NCBI GenBank assembly: GCA_913057645.1
Contig: CAJXOU010000009.1
Coordinates: 1 to 64,000, forward strand
DNA: 64,000 nucleotides
From: an uncultured Rhodobiaceae bacterium
GTDB taxonomy: Bacteria > Pseudomonadota > Alphaproteobacteria > Parvibaculales > Parvibaculaceae
Direction of reading: 5' to 3'
In this document: positions 1-8,182 of the stretch, piece after piece
Position numbering within the stretch: position 1 is the stretch's first letter
Layout: every line of letters begins with the position of its first letter
Notes under the pieces: generated by a model
What the model saw: the letters and a program-made list of their open reading frames with translations, nothing else
Database searches by the model: none
What the model was told of the DNA's origin: nothing
Made by a program: the position numbers and the translations under genes

Positions 1-254
1 GTGCCGGAGCCGTGGTCAGCAAGGGAGAGCAGGTGTTGGCGCAGGTTGATGGCGTTGTGATCGACGCGATCTCCTCTGACCCGCCGCTTGGGGCGGGTCG
101 AGAAGTGGTGGGCGGAGCGAAACAAATTTCGGGGCGGGGGCGGTTTTGCCGCGTTCGCCTGCATTCGCTGTTGCTTCCGCTCCCCCGCCCCAAACCGCTT
201 TCAGCGGTTTGACCCTCCCCGAGGGGAGGGTGGGAGGTGAGGCCTGCTGTTTGG
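1..254. other. Left-edge segment without an assignable gene
   Basis: No recognisable gene is seen. A minus-strand frame is open from an ATG at 164 to the left edge, but its composition looks like GC-rich shadow sequence and I cannot name a product. The part nearest the first gene holds two tandem hairpins, listed separately. Confidence 0.4.
192..230. repeat. Two tandem perfect hairpins
   Basis: The first hairpin has arms 192-199 (AAACCGCT) and 203-210 with a 3-nt loop. The second has arms 213-220 (CCCTCCCC) and 223-230 with a 2-nt loop. They lie 25 bp beyond the stop codon of the minus-strand hydrolase. They may terminate transcription or belong to a dispersed intergenic repeat family. No T-run follows on either strand, so a classic terminator is not certain. 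Confidence 0.5.
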
Positions 255-1046
255 TCAGGGCTCAATCTCTTCCAGCAGCGTTTCTATCGTCTGCGTGAGG
301 CGCGCGATGTCTTCGGGCGTCGAGAGGCGGTGGTCGCCCGATTTCGACAGATTGATGGTGACGTTGCCGCTTTCCAGCGTCTCGACGAGGCGCATCGCAT
401 GTTGCCACGGCACGTCCTCGTCCTTCATGCCTTGCAGAATGCGGACGGGACAGACAAGCGGGATCGGCCGGCCGAGGATCAGATGGTTCCGGCCCTCCTC
501 GATCAGCTTCATCGTGATCTCGTAGGGCTCGTCGTCATAGTCTGACGGCTCGCGGTAGAGACCGTCGCGGCGGAGCGTCTCCTTCACCTCGTCCGAAAAT
601 CCCTTCCACATCAGTTCTTCGGTGAAGTCGGGCGCAGGCGCGATCAGGACGAGGCCTTTGACGCGCCCGGGCCGGGCGAGCGCGGCGAGTAGCGCGACCC
701 AGCCGCCCATGCTGGAGCCGATCAGAACCTGCGGGCCTTCCGCGAGCTGGTCGATGGCGGCAAGCGCATCGTCGAGCCAGCGCCCGACGGTGGCTTTGCG
801 GAAATCGCCGGTGGAGGCTCCATGCGCGTAGTAGTCGAAGCGCAGGAGATGGCGTCCCGCGCCGCGCGCCCATTCGCCGAGCGCCGTCGCCTTGGTGCCC
901 GTCATGTCGGACTTGAAGCCGCCGAGCCAGGTGAGGCCGGTCGCAGCGGACTGTGCGGGCGTCTCGACCAGGTAGGCGAGTTCCTCGCCCGCGCTGCCGT
1001 CATGGCCGGGGCGCGCGAGCTTGCGGGGAGAAGGGCTGTCGGTCAT
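255..1046 (-). CDS. Alpha/beta hydrolase (serine hydrolase/thioesterase-like)
   Basis: A 263-residue cytosolic protein of the alpha/beta hydrolase fold. The nucleophile elbow G-S-S-M-G places Ser at about residue 112. A candidate acid lies in the KDEDVPW segment near residue 208, and the catalytic His in SGDH near residue 239. The layout resembles small ABHD10/YqiA-like hydrolases acting on esters or thioesters; the substrate cannot be inferred. The ATG at 1046 is chosen because the frame upstream of it is antisense to the neighbouring glycosyltransferase. That gene starts divergently 6 bp away, so the two would share a very tight promoter region. Confidence 0.85.
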   Translation of the reverse strand: MTDSPSPRKLARPGHDGSAGEELAYLVETPAQSAATGLTWLGGFKSDMTGTKATALGEWARGAGRHLLRFDYYAHGASTGDFRKATVGRWLDDALAAIDQLAEGPQVLIGSSMGGWVALLAALARPGRVKGLVLIAPAPDFTEELMWKGFSDEVKETLRRDGLYREPSDYDDEPYEITMKLIEEGRNHLILGRPIPLVCPVRILQGMKDEDVPWQHAMRLVETLESGNVTINLSKSGDHRLSTPEDIARLTQTIETLLEEIEP

Positions 1047-1052
1047 TGTCTG

Positions 1053-2279
1053 ATGCTTCGCAATAGAAAACAGACACGCATCCAACAGGGATTCCGCCGC
1101 TTGTCCAACCCCTTCGAGACCCTTTCGCCGCGCCCGACGATCCTGCAAGTGGTGCCCGCGCTCGAAACGGGCGGCGCGGAGCGCACCACGGTCGATGTCG
1201 CGCGTGCGGTCGTGGCGGCGGGCGGGCGCGCCATCGTGGCGAGCCGGGGCGGACGGATGGTCGCGGAACTCGCGGTCTCGGGCGTCGAACATATCGATAT
1301 GGCGGTCAATTCGAAGAATCCCGTGGTGATGGGGCTCAATGTCGAACGGCTGGCGCGCGTGATCCAGCGCGAAGGCGTCGACCTCGTTCACGCGCGCTCG
1401 CGCGCGCCTGCCTGGAGCGCGCTTGCCGCGGCGCGGCGCACGAAGCGGCCGTTCGTCACGACCTATCATTCGCGCGTGCATGAAAAGCCGCGCCTCAAGG
1501 TCTTCTACAATTCGGTGATGGTGCGCGGCGACGCGGTGATCGCGAACTCGGCCTATACCGCGGGCAACATCCGCACCGTGCATGCGCCCGAGGAAGGCCG
1601 CATCTTCACCGTGCCGCGCGGCATCGACATCGAGGCTTTCGCGCAGGTAACGCCCTCGCGTCTGGAGGCGCTGGCGCGGCGCTGGGGCGTCGGCGAGGGC
1701 TCGGGCACGGTCTTCGTGCATCCGGCGCGGCTGACCCGCTGGAAGGGGCAGACGGTTTCGATCGAGGCGGCGCGGCTGCTCGCGGGCCGCGGGCTCACCG
1801 ATTTCACGCTGCTCTTTGCGGGCGATGCGCAGGGCCGCGACGGCTACGCAGCCGAACTCGAAAAGGCGATCCGCGAGGCGGGGCTGCAAGGCCGCGTGCG
1901 GCTCGTCGGGCATGGCGAGGACATGGCAGCGGCCTATGCGCTCAGCGATGCGGTGCTCTCGCCCTCGATCGAGGCCGAACCCTTCGGGCGGACGGCGGTC
2001 GAGGCGCAGGCGGCGTCACGCCCGGTCATCGTGTCGGATGCGGGCGGCCAGCAGGAAACCGTGATCGAAGGCGAGACGGGCTTTCGCGTGCCGCCGGGAG
2101 ATGCGGCGGCACTGGCGGACGCTATGGCGCGCGTGATGGAGATGGGTCCGGAAGCCCGCGCGGCGATGGGCGCGGCGGGCCATCGGAACGCCGCCAGGCA
2201 TTATTCGGTCGGCGTGATGTGTGCGGCGACGCTCGGGATCTATGCCGGGCTAATCGCGAAGAACCGGGCCGCGCGGTGA
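1053..2279 (+). CDS. Glycosyltransferase family 4
   Basis: A 408-residue GT-B glycosyltransferase that would transfer a sugar from a nucleotide-activated donor to a lipid-linked or LPS-type acceptor. The N-terminal domain begins with ILQVVPALETGGAER, typical of GT4 acceptor-side domains. The C-terminal domain has the E-x7-E donor-binding motif in EPFGRTAVEAQA near residues 308-320. ATG 1053 is the first Met. A TTG at 1101, just before the conserved domain, is an alternative that would leave more room for divergent promoters. The next gene overlaps its stop codon (GTGA), implying cotranscription. The exact sugar and acceptor are unknown. Confidence 0.85.
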   Translation: MLRNRKQTRIQQGFRRLSNPFETLSPRPTILQVVPALETGGAERTTVDVARAVVAAGGRAIVASRGGRMVAELAVSGVEHIDMAVNSKNPVVMGLNVERLARVIQREGVDLVHARSRAPAWSALAAARRTKRPFVTTYHSRVHEKPRLKVFYNSVMVRGDAVIANSAYTAGNIRTVHAPEEGRIFTVPRGIDIEAFAQVTPSRLEALARRWGVGEGSGTVFVHPARLTRWKGQTVSIEAARLLAGRGLTDFTLLFAGDAQGRDGYAAELEKAIREAGLQGRVRLVGHGEDMAAAYALSDAVLSPSIEAEPFGRTAVEAQAASRPVIVSDAGGQQETVIEGETGFRVPPGDAAALADAMARVMEMGPEARAAMGAAGHRNAARHYSVGVMCAATLGIYAGLIAKNRAAR

Positions 2280-2587
2280 ACGGGACCGTTATCGCGATCT
2301 GGCTGGGGGCGGGCGGCGTTTGCCGTGCCGAACAGGACATCAAGGCGATCCGCAGCGCGCATCCCGGTACGCGGCTCATTCTCCTGACGACACCGGATGG
2401 CAGGCGGGAAGCGGGCGATCTCGCGGATGAATGCTGGCAGGATGGCGCGGTAAAGGGCGCTTCCGCCTTTCTTGCCCGCGCCCGGCGCTTGTCCTGGGCC
2501 TCCGCGGGGCATATCTATGATCTCGAGACGAGCCGGGCGACGCGGTTCCTGCGTCTGTGTGTGTGGCCAAGGCCACAATGGCACTGA
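2276..2587 (+). CDS. Short GT9 (heptosyltransferase)-like protein, probably truncated
   Basis: A GTG start overlaps the TGA of the glycosyltransferase gene, giving a 103-residue product. The sequence reads like the N-terminal half of family 9 glycosyltransferases: a LGAGG turn after strand 1, an AIRSAHPG helix, LILLTTP, then YDLETS followed by PRPQW, where full-length relatives have YDLQTS and PRPEWSG. The whole UDP-sugar-binding C-terminal domain is missing, and I find no continuation in other frames downstream. It may be a decayed remnant or a small stand-alone domain. Family membership is inferred by motif recall. Confidence 0.55.
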   Translation: MNGTVIAIWLGAGGVCRAEQDIKAIRSAHPGTRLILLTTPDGRREAGDLADECWQDGAVKGASAFLARARRLSWASAGHIYDLETSRATRFLRLCVWPRPQWH

Positions 2588-2637
2588 AAGAGGGGCCTGC
2601 CGCTCGTCCGGGGCTCGAAAGCCGCCCGTTTCTTGAC

Positions 2638-2666
2638 TTGCGGGCGGCGGACTTCAAATCTATAGC
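2638..2666 (+). promoter_or_regulatory. Putative infC promoter
   Basis: TTGCGG at 2638-2643 and TATAGC at 2661-2666 are separated by 17 bp. This would give an infC leader of roughly 145 nt. No start site is proven. Confidence 0.4.
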
Positions 2667-2685
2667 TGTGCTGAATATCCGGCAG

Positions 2686-2704
2686 GGTGTCCGGGTCGGA
2701 CACC
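2686..2704 (+). promoter_or_regulatory. Stem-loop in infC leader
   Basis: An 8-bp perfect stem (GGTGTCCG at 2686-2693 with its complement at 2697-2704) encloses a 3-nt loop. It sits in the predicted untranslated leader of infC and is not followed by a T-run, so a role in leader structure or translation control is more likely than termination. Confidence 0.4.
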
Positions 2705-2819
2705 GTCGGGAGGCAAGAGGGAACGCAGGACGCATTGAAGCGTCATGATGTTGTGTTCCTCCGAAGCTCCCGAAACGCCTCGAAAACGGGCGGCCGGACC
2801 AACAGAAGGAGAAGTGTTC

Positions 2820-3356
2820 ATAGCTCGCAGACCGATGCAGGCGCCGCCCACGAAAGAGGGCCCGCGCATAAACGACATGATCGATGAGCCGACCGTGTTG
2901 CTCATAGACGCCGAGGGCGAAAAGCGCGGCGTCATTCCCACGGACGAAGCCATCAAGATGGCCGAGGAGGCAGGTCTTGACCTGGTCGAGGTATCGCCGA
3001 ACGCGAAGCCTCCCGTGTGCAAGCTCCTCGACTACGGCAAATTCAAGTATCAGGCCCAGAAAAAGGCCAACGAGGCGCGCAAGAAGCAGAAGACCGTCGA
3101 GGTCAAGGAAATCAAGATGCGCCCGAACATCGACGTGCATGACTACGATGTGAAGATGCGCTCCATGCTTCGATTTTTCGAGGAAGGCGACAAGGTGAAG
3201 GTGACGCTTCGCTTCCGTGGCCGCGAGATGGCGCATCAGGAACTCGGCATGCAGCTCCTGAACAGGGTCAAGGAACAGGTGGACGAGATCGCCAAGGTCG
3301 AGCTCTACCCCCGCCTCGAGGGACGGCAGATGATCATGGTGCTGGCGCCGCGCTGA
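2820..3356 (+). CDS. infC: Translation initiation factor IF-3
   Basis: IF-3 binds the 30S subunit, prevents premature 50S joining and rejects wrong start codons. The protein has the N-domain (GPRIND, then [15 protein letters not shown] around residues 60-77), a lysine-rich linker, and the C-domain ([16 protein letters not shown], then [10 protein letters not shown]). The best Shine-Dalgarno sequence, AAGGAG at 2806-2811, is 8 nt before an in-frame ATA at 2820, giving an N-terminus [11 protein letters not shown] like family members. The first in-frame ATG is 2835, with no suitable Shine-Dalgarno; a GTG at 2814 is too close to it. infC genes of other bacteria use AUU, AUC or AUA starts for autoregulation, so the ATA start (178 residues) is preferred. 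A strong terminator follows. Confidence 0.95.
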   Translation: MARRPMQAPPTKEGPRINDMIDEPTVLLIDAEGEKRGVIPTDEAIKMAEEAGLDLVEVSPNAKPPVCKLLDYGKFKYQAQKKANEARKKQKTVEVKEIKMRPNIDVHDYDVKMRSMLRFFEEGDKVKVTLRFRGREMAHQELGMQLLNRVKEQVDEIAKVELYPRLEGRQMIMVLAPR

Positions 3357-3378
3357 GGCCGCCGCACGGGAAAGGAAG

Positions 3379-3406
3379 AGGCCCGGTCCTGCGACCGGGC
3401 CTTTTT
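3379..3406 (+). terminator. Rho-independent terminator after infC
   Basis: A 10-bp perfect stem (3379-3388 with 3393-3402, loop CTGC) is followed by TTTTT. It lies 22 bp beyond the infC stop and isolates infC from downstream genes. Confidence 0.9.
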
Positions 3407-3422
3407 CATGCCGCCCTGCTTT

Positions 3423-4379
3423 TCAGGACGAAAAGAGTTTCGCGAGCCGGTCGGGCCGGTCGGTCAGGATCGCCTCGACGCCGAGAGCGGCGAGCCGTTG
3501 CATCTCCGCTTCTTCGTCGACCGTCCAGCAGGAGACCGCGAGGCCGAGTTCCGTCGCGAGCGCCGCCGTCTCCGCCGTCACGTCGCCATGCCAGGAGAAC
3601 CAGCCGTCGGCGGGCGCGGCGGCGATGGCGCGCAGCATCCGCTCGGCGAAGGTCGCGCCTTCCGCGTGCCGCCAGTCATATCCGTTCGCCCAGGGCGCGC
3701 CTTCCGCCGAAGCGCGGCGGATCGCTTCGTCCTCCGAGCCGGGCACGTCGCGCCGGGCGGAAGGATGCGCCGGGTCGATCTGGAAGAAGGGCAGTGTCGT
3801 GAAGGCATTGAGAATGTCCGGTGCCTGCTCCTTCGCCCGGGCGAGCGCGCGCCAGTCGAACGAGACGAAGGTAACGGTCTTCTCCAACTGGTGCTCGCGG
3901 GTGAGCGCGACGGCGGCGTCGGCGAGCTCCACCGGATCGGCGGATTGCGAGAGATCGAGCAGCGCCGTTTTCAGTTCCACATAGAGACGGAAGCCGGGCT
4001 TCGCCGCCTTTTTCACCAGCGCATAGACATCCGCCAGAAGCGGGATGTGCTCGTCGTCGATTGCCGTCTGTTCGGGATAGCGCGCGGCATAGCGGGCGTC
4101 CGCGCGAAGCCGGCCGATGTCGTAGGCCTGGAGTTCCGCGAAGGTGAGGTCTTTCAGGAGCGGCGTCGGGCGGACGAGCCACGCGCCGTCCGGTCCCCGC
4201 GCGATGGCGGGCTTCAGGCTCTCGTCGTGATGGACCGCGAGCTTGCCGTCGCGCGTCAGATGGACGTCGAGCTCGATCCCGTCCGCGCCTGCATCGATGG
4301 CGCGGGCGAAGGCGGCCATCGTGTTCTCCGGCCAGAGCCCCGCGCCGCCGCGATGCGCCACCTGTAACGGATATGTCAT
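3423..4379 (-). CDS. Glycerophosphodiester phosphodiesterase
   Basis: A 318-residue GDPD-family TIM barrel. It would hydrolyse glycerophosphodiesters to sn-glycerol 3-phosphate plus an alcohol, recycling phospholipid headgroups. The signature HRGG near residue 9, the metal-binding E-L-D-V-H near residue 36 and the HHDESL segment after it are all present. No signal peptide is seen, suggesting a cytosolic UgpQ-like enzyme rather than periplasmic GlpQ. It converges on infC with the terminator between them. The ATG at 4379 directly precedes the conserved first strand. Confidence 0.92.
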   Translation of the reverse strand: MTYPLQVAHRGGAGLWPENTMAAFARAIDAGADGIELDVHLTRDGKLAVHHDESLKPAIARGPDGAWLVRPTPLLKDLTFAELQAYDIGRLRADARYAARYPEQTAIDDEHIPLLADVYALVKKAAKPGFRLYVELKTALLDLSQSADPVELADAAVALTREHQLEKTVTFVSFDWRALARAKEQAPDILNAFTTLPFFQIDPAHPSARRDVPGSEDEAIRRASAEGAPWANGYDWRHAEGATFAERMLRAIAAAPADGWFSWHGDVTAETAALATELGLAVSCWTVDEEAEMQRLAALGVEAILTDRPDRLAKLFSS

Positions 4380-4696
4380 GAAAGCTCCCCCGAGAAACCG
4401 GCTGTGGGCGAGAGACTATCCGCTGCGGCGAAGCGCCGTCCATTGCCGCGTTTCGGTCTTGCGTTCTCGCTCAATGTGGCAGCCGTCCCGGCCGCGGCCA
4501 CGATCCCGTCACAGTATCGTCCAACGAAGCCGATAGATTCGTGTGAGTTGGCGATGGCGTCGAAACCGGGGTTGGTATAACCTCTGTTTCAATCGACGAA
4601 TAACAAGCCGGGGCTGTGGTCGCAAAGTCCGGCGGCGGGGTCGAGACGCCGGAGAGCGAGGGATGCTGTCACGTATCCACGACAAGGCCGGTGAAC
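4380..4696. other. 317-bp intergenic region
   Basis: The region lies between the divergent GDPD gene and a small plus-strand ORF. It must hold both promoters, but I see no convincing -35/-10 pair, hairpin or RNA gene. Confidence 0.5.
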
Positions 4697-4957
4697 ATGT
4701 CTATATCGGAAATATGGCGGCGTCTGACGACCCGCCGGAGACGCAAGAGATCCTTCTACGATACGCAGGAGGTGATGCGCCGCGCCGTCGAAGCGGCGGG
4801 GCCCGTCGACCTGCGCTTGTTTTCGGACGAGGACCTTCGCTGCGTGGTCGAAACCGACAGGAACGAGCAGCGCCGCAAGTCGGCGGAGAAGGAACTGGCA
4901 TCCCGCATGGGACGGCGGTCTCCGCACAGCGGCGAAACCGCTGCGGGCCTGCATTGA
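4697..4957 (+). CDS. Small hypothetical protein
   Basis: An 86-residue, very basic and charged ORF starting MSISEIWRRL. A run of arginines and lysines at residues 9-17 is followed by a mixed-charge, helix-prone middle (YDTQEVMRRAVE) and a polar tail. No family is recognised. A GGTGA element just before the ATG is a possible ribosome site. It ends 13 bp before the convergent MBL gene. The absence of a long competing frame over 4380-4960 supports it weakly; it may be a lineage-specific gene or chance. Confidence 0.4.
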   Translation: MSISEIWRRLTTRRRRKRSFYDTQEVMRRAVEAAGPVDLRLFSDEDLRCVVETDRNEQRRKSAEKELASRMGRRSPHSGETAAGLH

Positions 4958-4970
4958 ACGGTCCGGCCCG

Positions 4971-5861
4971 TCAGATTTCGGCGATCCCAAACCCCTCATC
5001 CGCACGCGTGACGCGCACCATGTGCTCGCCCGCGAAATGCGCGGGGATCATGACGGCGCCCATATCCGCCACGCGGGAAAGCACGGCGCGGCGCGTGACC
5101 CGCGCCTGCTCCTGATCCTCGCAGAAGATGCTGTTCCATTGCGGCTGAAGAACCTGCAGCGGGTGATGCAGGATGTCGCCGACGAAGACGGCGCTGTCGT
5201 CCCGGCCCGCGACCGTGATGGTCATGCTGCCCGGCGTATGGCCGGGAGCCGGATCGAGCACGATGCCGGGTGCGACTTCCGCCCTGCCGCTCACGAGTTC
5301 GGCCATGCCGCGCTCGAGGATCGGCCGGACGCTGTCGTCGAAAAAGCCTTCATTGACCGCTTCGCCGATCTTCTCGGGAAACTTGCTCCGGTTCTCCGGG
5401 TTCCAGTATTCGGCGTCCGCCGCCGAGAAGATGTACCGCGCCCGCGGGAAGGCCGGCACCCACGCATCGCCTTCGAGCTTCGTGTTCCAGCCGACATGAT
5501 CGACGTGGAGATGGGTGCAGATCACCATGTCGATGTCTTCCGGCGCAAACCCCGCGGCAGCGAGACGCTCGATGAAAGGCGTTTCGAGCTGACCGAAGAG
5601 CGGAATGCCGGGCCGCTCCTTGTGATTGCCCGCGCCCGTGTCGATCAGCACCTTCATGCCGTTGATGTCCACGACCCAGCTTTGCAGCTGCGCGTGGATT
5701 TCGTCATTGCCGGTGTCGAGCGTGCCCTCGGGCACTTGCGTCTTCACGCGCACGTAATCGGCTTCGTCGAAACCGGTGAAAAGCTGTTGCGGCGACAGGA
5801 AGACGCCCTGCCATTCCTCGATGCGGTGAATGCGCACATCGCCCAGAGAAAGACGGTCCAT
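4971..5861 (-). CDS. MBL-fold metallo-hydrolase
   Basis: A 296-residue metallo-beta-lactamase-fold hydrolase with the dinuclear zinc motif T-H-L-H-V-D-H at residues 116-122, a downstream metal His in PAPGHTPGS near residue 210, the bridging Asp in FVGD, and a final His in IPAHF. The pattern resembles lactonase-like and quinoprotein-relay-type hydrolases; the substrate is unknown. It is the last gene of a minus-strand run (alcohol dehydrogenase, TetR, acyl-CoA ligase, this gene), 22 bp after the ligase. This suggests hydrolysis of an ester or lactone intermediate in the same pathway. Confidence 0.85.
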   Translation of the reverse strand: MDRLSLGDVRIHRIEEWQGVFLSPQQLFTGFDEADYVRVKTQVPEGTLDTGNDEIHAQLQSWVVDINGMKVLIDTGAGNHKERPGIPLFGQLETPFIERLAAAGFAPEDIDMVICTHLHVDHVGWNTKLEGDAWVPAFPRARYIFSAADAEYWNPENRSKFPEKIGEAVNEGFFDDSVRPILERGMAELVSGRAEVAPGIVLDPAPGHTPGSMTITVAGRDDSAVFVGDILHHPLQVLQPQWNSIFCEDQEQARVTRRAVLSRVADMGAVMIPAHFAGEHMVRVTRADEGFGIAEI

Positions 5862-5883
5862 CGGTTTTCTCCCTGTTGCGGGT

Positions 5884-7509
5884 CTAGAGGCTCAGCTTTT
5901 CGCGTTTGAAGGTGATGTTCGCCGTCTCGCGGTCCCATGTGTCCGCGGTCACGCCTTCGCGGCGGAGATCGACCTTCTGCACTTTCGCGGTCGGCGTCTT
6001 CGGCAGTTCGCCGACAACGCGCACATAGCGCGGCACCATGAAATAGGGCAGGCGCTCCGCGAGGAAAGCGGTGAGCGCCGCCGGATCGATACTTCGGCCG
6101 GCGACGGGCGCGACAACGGCCATCACCTCGTCTTCGCCCAGTTCGCTCGGCACGCCGATGGCAGCCGCCTCCTGTACGTCGGGATGCGCGACGATCTCGG
6201 CCTCGACCTCAAAGGAGGAAATGTTCTCGCCGCGCCGCCGGATTGCATCCTTGATGCGGTCGACGAAAAAGAAGTTCCCCGCCTCGTCGCGGCGGAACGC
6301 GTCGCCCGTGTGGAACCAGCCGTTGCGCCAGGCGCGCGCGGTTGCCTCCGGGTTCTTGTAATAGCCATGCATCATCGCCCAGGGCCGGTCGGTGCGCACG
6401 ATCATCTCGCCGACGGTGCCTGCCGGCACCTCGCAGTCGTTCTCGTCGACGAGGCGTACATCGACATGGGGCCGCACCGTGCCGCAGGTGCCGAGCGCCG
6501 TCGGGTTCGGCTCCGAGAGGATCGGCGTCGAGATCTCCGTCATGTTGAAGATCGTGTAGATGTCGATGCCGAAGCGCGTGTGGAATTCGCCCGCGCTTTC
6601 GGTGAGCGGCACCATCAGCGCGAGCCGCAGCTTGTGGTCGCGGTCGCCGGGCGAGGCGGGCTCCTTCAGCAGGAAGGTCGCCATGACGCCGAGCAGGAAG
6701 CAGGCCGTGCATTCCGTCCGCCGCACGAAATCCCAGAATTCGTCGGTCCGGAAGTTTTCCCAGAGCGCGATCGAGCCGCCCCGCGCCAGCATGACGAAGG
6801 GAAGGCCGACGCCGCCGATATGGAAGATCGGCAGGTTGACGAGAAAGCGGTCCTCGCCCGTCACGAAGTGCCATGTCTCCGGCCCGGCATTGGAAAACAG
6901 GTGGAGATAGGACATGAGGACGCCCTTGGAGGGCCCGGTCGTGCCCGACGTATAGATGACGGCCTGCGTGTCCCACGGATCGATGGGCCGTTCGAGCGGG
7001 GCGAGCGGCCCCGCCTCCACCGTCTCGAACCGCGCCGCGTCGAGACCGGGAGGTGCCTCGGCATCCGGCCCGCAGATCACGAGACGCTTCAACTGCGCGC
7101 GCTCGATCTCGCCGAGCCGGGGCACCAGATCGCCATGCACGATCATGAGTTCGGCGTCCGTGTTCGCCACCACATGTTCGAGGATCGAACCGCGATAGGC
7201 GGTGTTGATGGGGACGAAGACGGCGCCGAGATAATTGACCGCGAAGTGGCTGAGCAGTGCTTGCGCGCCGTTCGGCAGCCATGCGGCGACGTGGTCGCCC
7301 TGTTTCACGCCGAGCGACTGCAGCGCCGCGGCGCGCGCGGCGGTGCGCTCCAGCGTCTCGCGATAGCTCCAGCTCTCGCCGTCACCGAACACGACATAGG
7401 TCTCGTCCGGCTTTTCGCGCGCGAAGCGTTCGAGCGCATAGCGCAGCACGCATGTCTCGCGCGTGGGGATGCGCGGATCGGCGAACGTGGCGGTGGCTTC
7501 ATCCTGCAT
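5884..7509 (-). CDS. Acyl-CoA synthetase (AMP-forming, class I adenylate-forming)
   Basis: A 541-residue enzyme that activates a carboxylic acid with ATP and joins it to CoA. The P-loop YTSGTTGPSKG is at residues 186-196, the A5-like IFNMTEIS lies near 325, GWFHTGD near 400, the hinge DRIKDAIRRRGENIS follows, and the catalytic A10 Lys is near residue 509 in PKTPTAKVQK. It resembles crotonobetaine/carnitine-CoA ligase-like enzymes, but the acid cannot be named. It lies 37 bp downstream of the tetR-type gene and 22 bp upstream of the MBL gene. Confidence 0.88.
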   Translation of the reverse strand: MQDEATATFADPRIPTRETCVLRYALERFAREKPDETYVVFGDGESWSYRETLERTAARAAALQSLGVKQGDHVAAWLPNGAQALLSHFAVNYLGAVFVPINTAYRGSILEHVVANTDAELMIVHGDLVPRLGEIERAQLKRLVICGPDAEAPPGLDAARFETVEAGPLAPLERPIDPWDTQAVIYTSGTTGPSKGVLMSYLHLFSNAGPETWHFVTGEDRFLVNLPIFHIGGVGLPFVMLARGGSIALWENFRTDEFWDFVRRTECTACFLLGVMATFLLKEPASPGDRDHKLRLALMVPLTESAGEFHTRFGIDIYTIFNMTEISTPILSEPNPTALGTCGTVRPHVDVRLVDENDCEVPAGTVGEMIVRTDRPWAMMHGYYKNPEATARAWRNGWFHTGDAFRRDEAGNFFFVDRIKDAIRRRGENISSFEVEAEIVAHPDVQEAAAIGVPSELGEDEVMAVVAPVAGRSIDPAALTAFLAERLPYFMVPRYVRVVGELPKTPTAKVQKVDLRREGVTADTWDRETANITFKREKLSL

Positions 7510-7546
7510 GACGGTTCTCCTCCCCGAAAACCATGCGAGCGGTTGG

Positions 7547-8182
7547 CTATCTTTCCGGCGACACCATCTTCATCACCATGTGAAGTGTCAGCACGATCAC
7601 CTCGCTGGGCGGCCGCCGCCCGCCCGGCACATACCAGTTCGCGGTCCACGACATCAGACCACTGATCGAAAGCGCGGCAAACGCCACATCCTCGACGGCG
7701 AATTCCCCTTTCGCCGCGCCCTCGGCGAGCAGCGTTTCGAGCTTCTTGTCAAAAGCCTGGCGCTGCTTGCGGATGTCGCGCGCGACGCCGGGTTCGAGGT
7801 TCTTCTCCTCGCGCTCGTAGACGACGATATATTCCTGGTTCTCGATGATGAGCTGCGTCACCCGGTCGACGGCGAGCTTCAGCCTTTCGGTCGGCGTGCC
7901 CGGCGTCTCGAGCGCCGTATCGAGCGCGGCGGTCGACAGACGGATGCCGCGCTCGGATATTTCGCGCAGGATTTCCGCCTTGTTGCGGTAGTAGCTGTAG
8001 ATGAAGGGCTTGGTGACGTTGAGCCGTTCGGCGACCGCATCGAGCGTCGCGCCTTCATAGCCCTGCGCATAGAAGAGGTGACACGCCTCTTCGAGAATGA
8101 GGCGGCGCTTGTAGGCGGATATCTCGCCCTTCACGTCGCGCCGGGCCGCCTTGGCGACGTTATCCGGTTTGCGCGCGGCCAT
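7547..8182 (-). CDS. TetR/AcrR family regulator
   Basis: A 211-residue dimeric repressor. The N-terminal helix-turn-helix spans roughly residues 27-72 (ACHLFYAQGYEGATLDAVAERLNVTKPFIYSYY split over its helices). The C-terminal ligand domain includes the EREEKNLEPG helix and a hydrophobic SGLMSWTANWY pocket typical of regulators sensing acyl-CoA-like or aromatic ligands. It starts one base after the alcohol dehydrogenase stop, so it is translated with that gene and probably autoregulates the operon. Confidence 0.88.
   Translation of the reverse strand: MAARKPDNVAKAARRDVKGEISAYKRRLILEEACHLFYAQGYEGATLDAVAERLNVTKPFIYSYYRNKAEILREISERGIRLSTAALDTALETPGTPTERLKLAVDRVTQLIIENQEYIVVYEREEKNLEPGVARDIRKQRQAFDKKLETLLAEGAAKGEFAVEDVAFAALSISGLMSWTANWYVPGGRRPPSEVIVLTLHMVMKMVSPER

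Noticed and set aside
1-164. 5' end of a minus-strand gene running off the left edge
   Set aside because: The frame is open, but there is no ribosome site or recognisable protein sequence, so it is not listed as a gene.
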